A stretch of 64,000 nucleotides of DNA from Methylobacterium pseudosasicola. GTDB taxonomy: Bacteria; Pseudomonadota; Alphaproteobacteria; Rhizobiales; Beijerinckiaceae. The notes beneath the pieces are model-generated. The model had not been told where the DNA came from. It worked only from the letters and a program-made list of their open reading frames with translations, and searched no databases. The stretch spans positions 21,369-85,368 of the forward strand of contig NZ_FOTK01000028.1 in assembly GCF_900114535.1 (NCBI RefSeq), given 5' to 3'. The position numbers and the translations under genes were made by a program. The first letter of the stretch is position 1. Every line of letters begins with the position of its first letter. This document shows positions 1 to 8,217 of the stretch, in pieces.

Positions 1-75
1 CGTCTCAGCCTCATCGTCGGCGACGGTTTCGATGTCTGGGCTGTAGCGAAGGTAGAAGGCACTCGCGTCGACCAT
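1..75 (-). CDS. N-terminal fragment of a probable catalase-family protein (runs off window edge)
   Basis: Only the first 25 codons are inside the window: ATG at 75 on the minus strand, open to base 1. A GAGGAA ribosome-binding site lies 5 bases upstream of the ATG, which supports a real start. The peptide contains RYSPDIE followed by DEAET, which resembles the N-terminus of heme catalase-family proteins of proteobacteria (RYSPDVE...DEAET). That match is from memory of the family and rests on few residues. The next gene on the same strand, an AraC regulator, starts upstream at 1226 and ends at 258. Confidence 0.45.
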   Translation of the reverse strand, partial: MVDASAFYLRYSPDIETVADDEAET

Positions 76-257
76 GATAATTCCTCGGGGCGGGACCAAT
101 GGCAAACCGAGGACCGGTCACCGTTTGTCGACGCCCACTGAACGTTGCCAAGACAATGCGACTTCGACGGTTCCAGGGGCTCGATCTCGTCGAACGCTCG
201 CGGACCTGATCCGAACGATGGAGCACCGGGACGGGGCCACTCGACGTCTTGACGGGA

Positions 258-1226
258 TCAGGTCGGTTCTGTGGGAGGCTCGCTCTCAATGCGCTCCGGC
301 TCGCCTTCGTCCATTCCGCCCACCAGACGAAATTGGCTCGGCGCGGCCCCGAACTCCACCTCGAACGCCTTGCTGAACGCGCTCCGGCTCGCGTAGCCCA
401 CGGTTGCGGCGATGACCTTCACCGGCAAGTCGGTGCCGCTGAGGAGACGGGAGGCGATGCGGAGGCGAACCCTCTGGACGAACTCCATCGGGCCTTGCCC
501 GAAGGCTGCGGCGAACCCTTCCGCGAAGCTGGTCCGGCCCATGCCCGCGAGGGCCGCCAAGCTGTCGACGGAGTAACGCGCACCCGGCTGTTCGAGGATC
601 GCCAGGACGGCGCGGGCGAGCTTCGGGTTCTGCAATGCCGCCAGGATCGGGGATGTGAAGTCACTCGCCACCAGTTGCCGGCGCAGGAGGAGGATGAGAC
701 ACTGCTTCATCAGCACCTCCGTCATCGCCTGTGTCGCAAGATTGGGGCTCACGACCTCGGCGAGCATGAGCTCGAAGGCGTAACGTAGCACCGGATCCGA
801 GGGAAAGGTCTCCACCATGGGGGCTTGGAACAACTCGAACAGACCCATCGCACCGGTGTGGGTGTCGGCGATCTGGCCGCACACGAAAAGCGCGTCGGGG
901 CTGCCGTCACCCGCCGTGAAGGAGATCAACCCGTCACCGTGAAGGACGCAGTGATCCTCGGCGCGGACCTCACCGATGCAATCCTCGGCAGCGCCAAGGC
1001 TGTGCGAATGTCGTGCCGGCACGACGATGATAGTGTGCGGCGCGAAGGACCGCCACGGTCCGTGCCCGACCCGGAGGCTCCCGGTTCCACGCAGCACGTA
1101 ATGGACGGTGATCGCCTCGAACGGACTGAACCCCAGGCGCCACCCGCGCTGTATCGTGCAGACGGAGAACGAGCGCAGCCGCACCGCGAGCGTGACGAGA
1201 AGGCGGTCGAGAAGATCGGCTTCCAT
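258..1226 (-). CDS. AraC-family transcriptional regulator with cupin sensor domain
   Basis: A 322-residue cytoplasmic DNA-binding regulator. The N-terminal ~180 residues look like the cupin_6 / AraC-binding-like domain (VLRGTGSLRVG, then a histidine-containing PARHSHSLG stretch). The C-terminal ~100 residues carry two helix-turn-helix units: SVDSLAALAGMGRTSFAEGF, and a second with KVIAATVGYASRSAFSKAF. This is the standard architecture for regulators that sense a small ligand and act on a nearby gene. The likely target is the partial catalase-like gene that follows on the same strand, or the SRPBCC gene facing away at 1746. The ligand cannot be read from sequence. Confidence 0.9.
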   Translation of the reverse strand: MEADLLDRLLVTLAVRLRSFSVCTIQRGWRLGFSPFEAITVHYVLRGTGSLRVGHGPWRSFAPHTIIVVPARHSHSLGAAEDCIGEVRAEDHCVLHGDGLISFTAGDGSPDALFVCGQIADTHTGAMGLFELFQAPMVETFPSDPVLRYAFELMLAEVVSPNLATQAMTEVLMKQCLILLLRRQLVASDFTSPILAALQNPKLARAVLAILEQPGARYSVDSLAALAGMGRTSFAEGFAAAFGQGPMEFVQRVRLRIASRLLSGTDLPVKVIAATVGYASRSAFSKAFEVEFGAAPSQFRLVGGMDEGEPERIESEPPTEPT

Positions 1227-1745
1227 GGTGGCAGACTATGCGTCATCGAGGTCGCAAGCCCCAGTGATTTCGAGCAGACGGGGGCGGTGAAGCTGATACG
1301 CTGCTTTCGACCCTTATCCGGCCCGACGACGATGTCCGCTTCCATGGATCGCCGCCCCAAAGCGGACTGACGGCAATCCACCCATCCGAGACATTCAGGC
1401 GAGTGGTTCGCGGCGACAGATGCTGGCCGAAAGCCGTCGATCTGCTTCCGAGATAGGCCGCCGGAAAAGCGGACGGCCTCCTATCGGCCCGATTCGGTCG
1501 CCTCGACCGCGAACGAAGCTCGCTAAAAGCAGACGTGTCTCGCCGCGCGGTGACGAAGGAGATGGCCAAACGCATGGCCCTCGATGGCTGAGCCGCGACA
1601 GCAGAAATGATGAAACGTGACCGGCCGATGGACGGAACCTGGATTGCTCCCCCGTTTAAGGGAGGCCGCAGGGGACAGTGGTCCTTCATGCTGAGGCTGC
1701 CTATGCAAAGCTGAACTCAGCTGCACCGAGCGGACGGGTGATCCA
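1227..1745. other. Intergenic region with AAGCGGAC repeat motifs
   Basis: This is 519 bases between the divergent AraC and SRPBCC genes, and should hold both promoters, though no convincing -35/-10 pair stands out. An inverted repeat TCCGCTT (1335-1341) / AAGCGGA (1360-1366) is visible. The same AAGCGGAC word recurs at 1467-1474, with a near copy AAGCAGAC at 1527-1534. Short open frames here (for example 1420-1620) lack ribosome-binding sites and protein-like composition, and I do not call them. Confidence 0.6.
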
Positions 1746-2252
1746 ATGAGCTTGCTGATTTCCGCGCTCGCTGCGCGCTGCGTGCCGTTCGCGTTCTTAG
1801 CCACCATGACGCTGCTCGGCGCGTCGGGGAACCCAGTTCTGGAGGTGTCACAAACCCGTACCATCTCTGGCTCTCCCGCGGCCGTGTGGGCAGTCATCGG
1901 CGAGTTTTGCGATATCCGACGCTGGCATAGGCAAGCCCGGGCCTGCGCCCTGTTCCATGATGAAGGTCAGATTGTTCGCAGTATCGACCTGCGCGACATC
2001 GGCACTGTCGTTGAGGTGCAGCTCGACCGCGACGAGGACGCGATGACGTACAGCTACACCTTGGTGCGAAGCCCATGGCCCGTGAAGCAGTACCGCGCGT
2101 CGCTCACTGTAACCCCCATGGGGCAGGGAACGGTCGTGGTGTGGCGAGCCACGTTTCGCTTGAACGACGCTTGCGACGAAGGAGCGGTAGCGCGCATCGA
2201 GGACTTGTTCAGGAGCGGCCTCGCTGATGTCGCCCGTGAGGTGACCCGATAG
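1746..2252 (+). CDS. SRPBCC-family (polyketide cyclase/START-like) exported protein
   Basis: 168 residues. The first ~28 residues are hydrophobic and look like a signal peptide or anchor ending near GASG. From about residue 33 the sequence follows the SRPBCC lipid/aromatic-ligand fold: SQTRTISGSPAAVWAVIGEF, a central W/H region, and a C-terminal helix with ARIEDLFRSGLADVAR. Members bind hydrophobic ligands, and the ligand here is unknown. There is no strong ribosome-binding site before the ATG, so the start is only fairly certain. It is transcribed toward the LuxR gene, which faces it. Confidence 0.75.
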   Translation: MSLLISALAARCVPFAFLATMTLLGASGNPVLEVSQTRTISGSPAAVWAVIGEFCDIRRWHRQARACALFHDEGQIVRSIDLRDIGTVVEVQLDRDEDAMTYSYTLVRSPWPVKQYRASLTVTPMGQGTVVVWRATFRLNDACDEGAVARIEDLFRSGLADVAREVTR

Positions 2253-2279
2253 TCGAGCTTGATCCTGTGATAGACCAAT

Positions 2280-3383
2280 TCACAAAGGCTTGGCTGCGAC
2301 GGGCGGCGTGGACATCAGCAGCTTGACCAGATCCTTCTGCCGTTTGGCGCCCGTCTTGGCGAATAGGCTCTTTAGATGGGTGCGCACTGTCGAGGGGGCG
2401 ATGCCGTAACGCTTGGCGATGTCAGCTGGCGTGGCATCGTCTGCTAGCCCGAGTAGAACACGCAGCTCAGCCCCAGTGAGGCCGTAAGCTCGCCCAAGCA
2501 ACTCGATCGCGTGCGGACCGCAAGGGTTGTCCTGCACGAACAAGGCAACTCGTGCTTGCCCAGACGCGGCACTTCGACGGCGACCGCTGCGAAGCGGAAG
2601 AGCGGATACAACCGCGCTGCCTCCACCACGCCTCGCCAAAGTGATGGTTCCGCCCGCTTCCGCGGCAAGCATGGCGCGGAATGCGGGTGACACAGTTCGG
2701 TCCCATGGCTCGATGATGCCAGCGCGTGAGAGCAGCAAATCCCCACGCGCCAGATTGGCCTCTCCGGCTGCATTGCTATGAACAAGGCGGCCGTCCGCAC
2801 CGAGTACCAACGCGGCGGTCGTCAGCGCGTCCAGTGTGGCTGCGAGATCGTCGCGCTCAAGGCCCTTGTGATCGATCAGGTCAGCGATGGTGATCGCCCG
2901 GCGCACGTGGGGCGCCAGCAAGGCCATGCGGGCCTGTTCCTCGGCGTCGTAAGGGCCGTCCGCCTCGCCGCGAGTGACGCCGATGAACGCCAAGCGTGCG
3001 TGGTTCTTGATAAGCGCGGTCAGCAGCACGTAGCGGAAGCCTTGAGGGACGGCCCACTCTCGGTAGATGCGGCTCTGTAACAGCTCGTCCTCGGCCGCGA
3101 GCTCCTCCGACGTCGCTGGCTGATCAACTGGGCACAGGAGGAGGCTGTGAGCGAACACGTCGCAGCCCTGGTAACGATCACGGTAGAGCGCTTGGTAGTG
3201 ATCAGAGATACCGACGTGCACGAGCGTCCGCTCGGCGCCCGTGACGAAGTCCATGACGTTGAGCGTCCCAGCCATGCTGTTATGGGCGACCGCGATCTGC
3301 TCCAGCGTGCTAGGCCAGAGGGCGGGATCGATCGCGCAGTCGTAGATCGCCTCTATCAAACGCGATAAATTAGCCGCTTCCAT
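2280..3383 (-). CDS. LuxR-family (GerE-type HTH) transcriptional regulator
   Basis: About 367 residues from the ATG at 3383; the frame stays open to an ATG at 3440, giving 386. I prefer 3383 because related regulators begin with a short lead-in to the IEAIYDCAIDPALWPS segment; neither start has a clear Shine-Dalgarno. The N-terminal two-thirds is an uncharacterised sensory region. The last ~65 residues are a LuxR/GerE helix-turn-helix: LTGAELRVLLGLADDATPAD then IAKRYGIAPSTVRTHLKSLF. No receiver domain is present, so it is not a two-component partner. It is convergent with the SRPBCC gene. Confidence 0.88.
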   Translation of the reverse strand: MEAANLSRLIEAIYDCAIDPALWPSTLEQIAVAHNSMAGTLNVMDFVTGAERTLVHVGISDHYQALYRDRYQGCDVFAHSLLLCPVDQPATSEELAAEDELLQSRIYREWAVPQGFRYVLLTALIKNHARLAFIGVTRGEADGPYDAEEQARMALLAPHVRRAITIADLIDHKGLERDDLAATLDALTTAALVLGADGRLVHSNAAGEANLARGDLLLSRAGIIEPWDRTVSPAFRAMLAAEAGGTITLARRGGGSAVVSALPLRSGRRRSAASGQARVALFVQDNPCGPHAIELLGRAYGLTGAELRVLLGLADDATPADIAKRYGIAPSTVRTHLKSLFAKTGAKRQKDLVKLLMSTPPVAAKPL

Positions 3384-3616
3384 CGCAATTGCCCATCGGT
3401 TGTGCAGTTCAAAAACGAATACCGCTTTCGAAAGCAGCATTCGACGTGATCGATGGCCGCATGGAAAGTTATTTTTTCAACGAAAACAATTCACAATCGA
3501 ATGAATGATTGCGTCTCCCCGTTTTGGGGGAGGCATAGGGCCGCGAATGCTGATCCACTCGCGAGTGGGGCTGGTCGTCCGGCTACTGGAGCCCCAATCA
3601 CAGATGGAGATAGGCC

Positions 3617-3802
3617 ATGCGGATCGTGACGCTCTTTATCGCCGGTTTCGCCTTCGCAGCCTGCGCCTTCGTGGCGACCATGCTCGTATCGCCACCGACC
3701 AGCGTTGCGTCGAGCGCCTCGTCGCCGTCGCGGATCGACACGATCACCATCTGCGAGTTCCTGCCGACGGGCGACGTCGCCCACTGCACGATCCAGAACT
3801 GA
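3617..3802 (+). CDS. Small secreted protein, function unknown
   Basis: 61 residues with a clear export signal: MRIVTLFIAGFAFAACAFVA, then a Ser/Pro/Ala-rich stretch and a short tail with two cysteines (TICEF and HCTIQ). A GGAGATAGG ribosome-binding site sits just upstream. It is the first member of a + strand series with lrgA (22 bases later), lrgB and three more tiny proteins. I do not recognise the family. Two cysteines in an exported tail could form a disulfide, which is inference. Confidence 0.55.
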   Translation: MRIVTLFIAGFAFAACAFVATMLVSPPTSVASSASSPSRIDTITICEFLPTGDVAHCTIQN

Positions 3803-3823
3803 TCGCCCGACGGCTCTAGCCCC

Positions 3824-4216
3824 ATGCTCGAGGCTATCGCACGCGTGATCGTCTGGTTGGGACTGGGCGAGGTCCTGACACGGCTTGGTCTCGTCCCCGT
3901 GCCCGGGCCGGTGATAGGGCTGGTACTGCTCTATCTCGACCTGCTCTGGCACCGGAGCCTACCTGACGATCTCGGCCGGCTAGCCGATCGCATGCTCGCG
4001 CTCTTCGGCCTTCTCTTCGTGCCCGCCGGTGTCGGTGTCATCGCCCACGCTGACGTACTGCAGGCTGAACTCCTGCCCATCGTCGCAGCTATCGTCGGCG
4101 GCACGACCGTGACCTTGCTCGCGACGGTCGCGGCGCTGGTACTCGCCCGCGCCTGGACAAGGCGGGGTACGCGAGCGGAAGTTGGCACTCGCGCGGAGGG
4201 ACAACTCCGTGCCTGA
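3824..4216 (+). CDS. lrgA: LrgA/CidA-family membrane protein
   Basis: 130 residues with four predicted hydrophobic helices and the family signature near the N-terminus: VPGPVIGLVLLYLDLLW, followed by LADRMLALFGLLFVPAGVGV. LrgA/CidA proteins are small holin-like inner-membrane proteins paired with LrgB. They are linked to murein-hydrolase control, pyruvate uptake or glycolate export depending on lineage. The gene overlaps lrgB: the GTG start of lrgB lies at 4209, inside the last codons. No lytSR-type regulator is adjacent; the nearest regulator is the LuxR gene at 2280. Confidence 0.85.
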   Translation: MLEAIARVIVWLGLGEVLTRLGLVPVPGPVIGLVLLYLDLLWHRSLPDDLGRLADRMLALFGLLFVPAGVGVIAHADVLQAELLPIVAAIVGGTTVTLLATVAALVLARAWTRRGTRAEVGTRAEGQLRA

Positions 4217-4919
4217 TGTCCACGCCTGGGCCAGCTTACCTGAGCAGCCGATCCTGGAGGTTGGCGTCACCGTGCTCGCTTTCCTGTCGGCGACGCGCCT
4301 CGCCCGCTGGAGTGGAAACAATCCCTTCTTGAACCCGACGCTGATCGCCATCGTGTTGGTGGTCATCGCACTGAACGTCACCGGCACCTCCTACGCGACG
4401 TATCTGCGCGGTGTAGGGTTCATTCAATTCCTGCTCGCGCCGACCGTCGTGCTGTTGGCGGTGCCGCTGTACCGGCAAACACCGCTGATCCGGGCGTCCA
4501 GGGGGCTGATCGCGGCGGCTCTGCTTGTCGGCCTACCCACCGGCATCCTGAGCGCCGTCGGCATCGCCTGGGCGCTCGGTGCGACCAAGATCACGCTGCT
4601 ATCGCTGGCGCCTAAGAGCGTGACCACCGGCGTCGCGGTCGGGATCTCGGAGGCGATCGGCGGCGTACCGGCCCTCACTGCGGTCCTGGTGATCAGTACG
4701 GGCATCACCGGCGCCATAGCCGGTCCGGCGATCCAGCGCTGGTTGCGCGTAGACGACGACCGCATCACGGGTCTGGCGATCGGCATCGCGGGGCACGGGA
4801 TCAGCACCGCGCGGGCGCTGCAGATCAGCGAAGTGGCTGGTGCGTTCTCCGGTCTCGGCATGAGCCTGAACGGCGTTTTGACCGGCGTTCTCCTGCCTCT
4901 TGCCATGAGGGGACTGTGA
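4209..4919 (+). CDS. lrgB: LrgB-family membrane protein
   Basis: 236 residues, almost entirely hydrophobic, with the LrgB hallmark region LSLAPKSVTTGVAVGISEAI and the C-terminal GHGISTARALQISEVAGAFS. An upstream ATG at 4182 is in frame, but GTG 4209 has GGAGGG (4195-4200) eight bases before it and overlaps the lrgA stop, so I choose 4209. LrgB partners LrgA in the inner membrane. The pair may act as a metabolite exporter/importer (family knowledge). The substrate cannot be told from sequence. Confidence 0.87.
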   Translation: MPDVHAWASLPEQPILEVGVTVLAFLSATRLARWSGNNPFLNPTLIAIVLVVIALNVTGTSYATYLRGVGFIQFLLAPTVVLLAVPLYRQTPLIRASRGLIAAALLVGLPTGILSAVGIAWALGATKITLLSLAPKSVTTGVAVGISEAIGGVPALTAVLVISTGITGAIAGPAIQRWLRVDDDRITGLAIGIAGHGISTARALQISEVAGAFSGLGMSLNGVLTGVLLPLAMRGL

Positions 4920-5040
4920 TGGCGCACGATCCTTGGTGCTTGGGCCATCCTGATAGAGCTGGCGCCGGTTCCCGTCCGTTCCCGTCGCCACGGCCCTTGG
5001 CCAATCCTCGCGTGACCGTTCGGCGACTGGAACGCCTGGA

Positions 5041-5259
5041 ATGACCACGAGCCTAATCGCACCCGCCGCACAGGTCTGCGCCTTCGCGCTGGGCTGTGCA
5101 GTGATCCACGCGGCACGCGCACACGCCGCTGCCGTGTCGAGAGTTCTCGCTGTCACGGCGATCGTGGCGGCTGCGCTCGTCCTGCTCGGCGCTTCTCTGG
5201 CCTGCGCGCCCGACGACGCGATGAGCCTGGACGGCATCACCACCTTCAACGCCGCCTGA
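5041..5259 (+). CDS. Small hydrophobic protein, unknown function
   Basis: 72 residues with two hydrophobic segments (about 5-25 and 33-55) and a short polar tail. Ribosome-binding site support is weak (GGAACGCCTGGA before the ATG). It follows lrgB by 121 bases on the same strand and precedes two other tiny genes. No family is recognised. It may be a small membrane protein, and could also be a chance open frame. Confidence 0.35.
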   Translation: MTTSLIAPAAQVCAFALGCAVIHAARAHAAAVSRVLAVTAIVAAALVLLGASLACAPDDAMSLDGITTFNAA

Positions 5260-5283
5260 ACGTCGGCATTGAGAGAGGTCGAG

Positions 5284-5445
5284 ATGGCTTGCTGTCTAAG
5301 CCTGTTTGCACTCTGCGGCGGCGTCGTTCTGGCAACCGAAGCCGTGCGGCGGCCCAATACTCGTCTCGTCCTTGAGAGTTTGGCGGGCGGCCTAATCGTC
5401 TGCGGTCTCGGGCTGCTCGGTACGGGCCTGCCGCTTTTCCGGTGA
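5284..5445 (+). CDS. Small membrane protein, unknown function
   Basis: 53 residues, ATG 5284 to TGA 5443-5445, preceded by GAGAGAGGTCGAG. Two hydrophobic helices are visible: CLSLFALCGGVVLA, and GGLIVCGLGLLGTGLPLF at the C-terminus, with a charged VRRPNTR turn between them. Four cysteines occur, three in helix 1. The composition is typical of short inner-membrane proteins. It lies in the series behind lrgAB, 24 bases after the previous small frame and 17 bases before the next. Confidence 0.45.
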   Translation: MACCLSLFALCGGVVLATEAVRRPNTRLVLESLAGGLIVCGLGLLGTGLPLFR

Positions 5446-5462
5446 TCTATCAGGAGGCGCCA

Positions 5463-5645
5463 ATGCGCTTCGCCATTCTTACGGCTGTACTCCTGACCGT
5501 CTCCCTGGCGTCTCAAGCTGAAGAGGCCTCGACGACGCTGACGGCGGAATGTGCACAAGCCACGTCCAGCCTTGAGCGTCATGATCTCGGGTGCCCTGAC
5601 GACGATGTGCTGCAGGCTCTGCCTGACAACGATCGATCCGACTGA
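5463..5645 (+). CDS. Small secreted protein, unknown function
   Basis: 60 residues. ATG 5463 has a strong AGGAGG ribosome-binding site, which argues against the upstream in-frame start at 5442. A signal peptide MRFAILTAVLLTVSLASQA is followed by a short acidic mature chain of about 40 residues with two cysteines (TAECAQ, LGCPDD). This looks like a secreted disulfide-bonded peptide. No family is recognised. It is the last gene before the island's integrase end. Confidence 0.5.
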   Translation: MRFAILTAVLLTVSLASQAEEASTTLTAECAQATSSLERHDLGCPDDDVLQALPDNDRSD

Positions 5646-6185
5646 CCGTGCATCAAGAGCCGGTCCCGCGCCGGTTGAGACGGTTCGCTGCCGGAGTGCT
5701 AGCGAGGGCCGCCCCCACCGAGGCACGCTGTGCGGCCGATGTCTGCTTTAGAGGATGAGCTATCAGGCTCTGAGTGGCTGGAATGGGCGCAAAGCAGAAC
5801 GTCCGCTTTCAACATTGATGCGGATCGGCATCAAAATCCTCAATCACGCTCCCACGCGAGCAATGCTCGAGTTTGTCCTATAGCGTTGTGTAAGCAAGCG
5901 TGGCGTTCAGTAAACCAACGTCTGCCTTGGAGCGGCTGAGGGCGTCCAAGAAATTGCGAAGATCCTCCGAAACCAAACGTGAGGTTGGGGGCACCCCCAG
6001 TCTTTCCCGGACGCGCAGAAAAATCCAGTTTTAGAGGCTGGAAAACGGGGCCGGACGATTTAGCAATGCATCGTTAAGGAAGAGGACGATCCAGCTTCTA
6101 ATCGCTTGCCACCGCGGTTTCTCGCCGAAATCAATTGCATGTTAGAGAAGTCGGGATCCGAGGCTCCCAATCTGATTTTTTAAGC
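5646..6185. other. Intergenic region before the integrase
   Basis: 540 bases, no convincing gene. It contains an imperfect palindrome at 5791-5809 (AAAGCAGA, then TCCGCTTT) that matches the AAGCGGAC motif found near 1335-1534. The sequence near 6000-6180 is comparatively AT-rich. The integrase stop is at its right edge. Confidence 0.55.
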
Positions 6186-7385
6186 TCAAGCCGCGTCAGC
6201 GAACAAACGAGGTGCGCCGTTCGCGATAAACTCTCGCCGCTTCGCGGCCAGCACCTTGGCGTAGGTGGTCTCGATCATCCTCACGCTCGTTCCGCAGTTC
6301 TCGGCGACTACGTTCAGCGGTATCCCCGCCTCGATAGCACGTGAGATGTACGAGTGTCGCAACGCGTAGAACGTGCCAGACGGATCAAGCTTCGCAGCCA
6401 GTAGCGCTCGCTTCATCGGCCGCACTTGGTGACTTGCACCCCACGCGTCTCCGTCAGCGCGCGGCAGAAGCGGCGCGTCTTTCTCACGCCCGCCAACCAG
6501 CCGTGCGAAGAACGTCGTTGCTTCGGGCTGTAGTATGATGATGCGAGCTCCTGTCTTACCTCGCGGCACGTACAGAGTTGCGTCCTCCGCATCGAAGTGC
6601 CGGACTTGACAGGCTGCAAGCTCCCCGTAGCGCGCGCCTGTCAGGAATCCTGCTGTCAGCAGGTCACGAAAACCGGCGTCTTCACATCCATCGAGTAGGC
6701 GCAGCACCTCCGTGGGCGTGAAGTGCACCTCGCGAGGCCGGCCGACTCGTTGGAACGGTCGAACGAGCCGCCAGGCGCTATCGTTCGTCAAACCATTCGT
6801 CGGATCCCCCAACGCGTGGTTGAGCATCGCCTTGACGATGCTGAGCACCCGGTTAGCGGTGTCCTGGCTGCGGCGGCATTGCTCAGCGTCGCCGCCCGTC
6901 CGCACTAAGCCATCGCGCCATGCTTCGAGCTGGCGGCGTGTGAGATCCTCGATCCGGCTCGAGCCAAAGCGTGGCAGAAAGAGCCGTTCCAAGCGCAGAC
7001 GGGCATCGTAGGCCGTGCGCCGGTTCCGGGCTTCAAGGCTCGCTAGGTAGGTTCGAGCGGCGATCTCGACGGTGAGTGGCGCCTGCTGCGCCCCCTCCCC
7101 TTTCTCGCCGCCTGCCAAGGTTTTCGCGAGCTGCTGTGCCTCCCAGAAGGTGAGCACGCTTTGACCGTTGCTCTCACTGAAGTCGTCGGCCAGACCGATC
7201 CGCTTAGTCCAGGAGCCGCCCTTCCCGTCGGCTACCCGCAGTACCCAAGTTCCAGCGGTCTCATTACGGCGGTAGCCGAGCGAAACTCCCGGCGCGATGC
7301 GGGCGAAAACGGGCTTTTTGGCTACCTGCAGACGCAACCGACTGGTTCGAGTTTCGAGCTTCGGTGCGCGCGCGTTGCGAGCCAT
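6186..7385 (-). CDS. Tyrosine recombinase / phage-type integrase
   Basis: 399 residues. Residues ~1-95 are an arm-binding-like region, ~105-195 a SAM-like core-binding domain, and ~215-385 the catalytic domain. Catalytic residues are visible: Arg252 (TGARYGEL), Lys277 (RGKTGA), Arg343-His344 (YALRHSY) and nucleophile Tyr375 (IETTYAK). The first box-II His is Tyr340, and the later His/Trp position is in NCGTSVRM; both variations are common in rhizobial integrases. The gene lies 142 bases from a tRNA 3' fragment, as expected for a tRNA-targeting island integrase. Confidence 0.93.
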   Translation of the reverse strand: MARNARAPKLETRTSRLRLQVAKKPVFARIAPGVSLGYRRNETAGTWVLRVADGKGGSWTKRIGLADDFSESNGQSVLTFWEAQQLAKTLAGGEKGEGAQQAPLTVEIAARTYLASLEARNRRTAYDARLRLERLFLPRFGSSRIEDLTRRQLEAWRDGLVRTGGDAEQCRRSQDTANRVLSIVKAMLNHALGDPTNGLTNDSAWRLVRPFQRVGRPREVHFTPTEVLRLLDGCEDAGFRDLLTAGFLTGARYGELAACQVRHFDAEDATLYVPRGKTGARIIILQPEATTFFARLVGGREKDAPLLPRADGDAWGASHQVRPMKRALLAAKLDPSGTFYALRHSYISRAIEAGIPLNVVAENCGTSVRMIETTYAKVLAAKRREFIANGAPRLFADAA

Positions 7386-7386
7386 G

Positions 7387-7514
7387 GTGTCCCGTCAGTG
7401 TCCCGTCGACGTGGTTGGATGATGGCACGCCGGATTGGACAAGCCAACACCAAAATCCGAGATAAAACATTCTGCATCAATGGCTTATCTGGACGGGATT
7501 GGACGGATTTGGAC
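7387..7514. repeat. Direct repeats between integrase and att site (possible arm-type sites)
   Basis: Two adjacent copies of GTGTCCCGTC (7387-7396, 7398-7407) and three copies of GGATTGGAC or GGATTTGGAC (7432-7440, 7496-7504, 7505-7514) lie between the integrase start codon and the tRNA fragment. Short direct repeats in this position are typical of integrase arm-binding sites. The role is inferred from position only. Confidence 0.4.
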
Positions 7515-7527
7515 GATCGACTTCGCA

Positions 7528-7571
7528 CTTTCACGGCGAAAACACGGGTTCGATTCCCGTAGGGCGCGCCA
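7528..7571 (+). other. 3' tRNA fragment = probable integrase attachment site (att)
   Basis: 44 bases that read as the 3' part of a tRNA: anticodon loop CTTTCAC (anticodon TTC, Glu), 3' anticodon strand GGCGA, T-arm ACGGG-TTCGATT-CCCGT, acceptor strand AGGGCGC, discriminator G and CCA. The 5' half (acceptor, D-arm) is absent, and the base before CTTTCAC already breaks the anticodon stem. So this is not a functional gene but the duplicated 3' end left by site-specific integration. Its orientation predicts the intact tRNA-Glu at the far, left end of the island outside this window. Confidence 0.7.
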
Positions 7572-8217
7572 GCACATTCAAGCCCCTAGCTTCATTGTTT
7601 GCGTGTGTAGCGGCGACGGGCCGCCGCGCGCAGCGTTCGGCAGGCTGGGGAATGGCCCGGTTGCGCTGACTTTCGACGTGACGTTGAGACTGTTGGGCCC
7701 CGCCCGGGTGATGGGGGCGACAGGCGGGCAGAGGACAGAGCGAGGTCGGTCACACACGGATCCGCGATTCCATCCCGTCCATACCCAAGCCGCCATGTTC
7801 AGGCTGCCCAGCTCACCAAATTCGGCGATAAACCACCGTGCTGATGGCAGATTACGCGCAGTAGCGAACTGGACTTCGAGCGCAGGCTTGTCCCGAATGA
7901 GTTTTTAAGGCGGGATTTCCGTTCGCTTATCGTCCGATTTCGTGGAGATAATTCTCTGACGCTTATCATACTCAAAGTATAAATTCCCTTGTTCGATCAA
8001 CTGCTTTGCATCACCATGAGCCCGGTTGGGTGGACAAAAGCTCTGGCATAAGCTGCCCGCGGCTGTGGGCTGTGTGCACTCATCGAGAGCCGGCATCGGA
8101 TGGCGCGCTGAAGCCTCGTCAGCCTGTCAGGTTTTCGTGCGGGCGAGCCTGTCGTCCCATCGTGCTCATTGAGACGTGGGACGGTTTACCCGTGAACAGT
8201 CCCAAGAGGATGCTGCA
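7572..8217. other. Intergenic region right of the att site
   Basis: 646 bases with no supportable gene. It is GC-rich at first, then AT-richer around 7900-8000. Candidate promoter for the monooxygenase at 8218 not identified with confidence. Open frames across it (for example 7435-7908) run through the att fragment and are not protein-like. Confidence 0.5.

Noticed and set aside
7528..7571. Functional tRNA gene
   Set aside because: Only the 3' half is present; acceptor 5' strand and D-arm are missing, so it is an att remnant.
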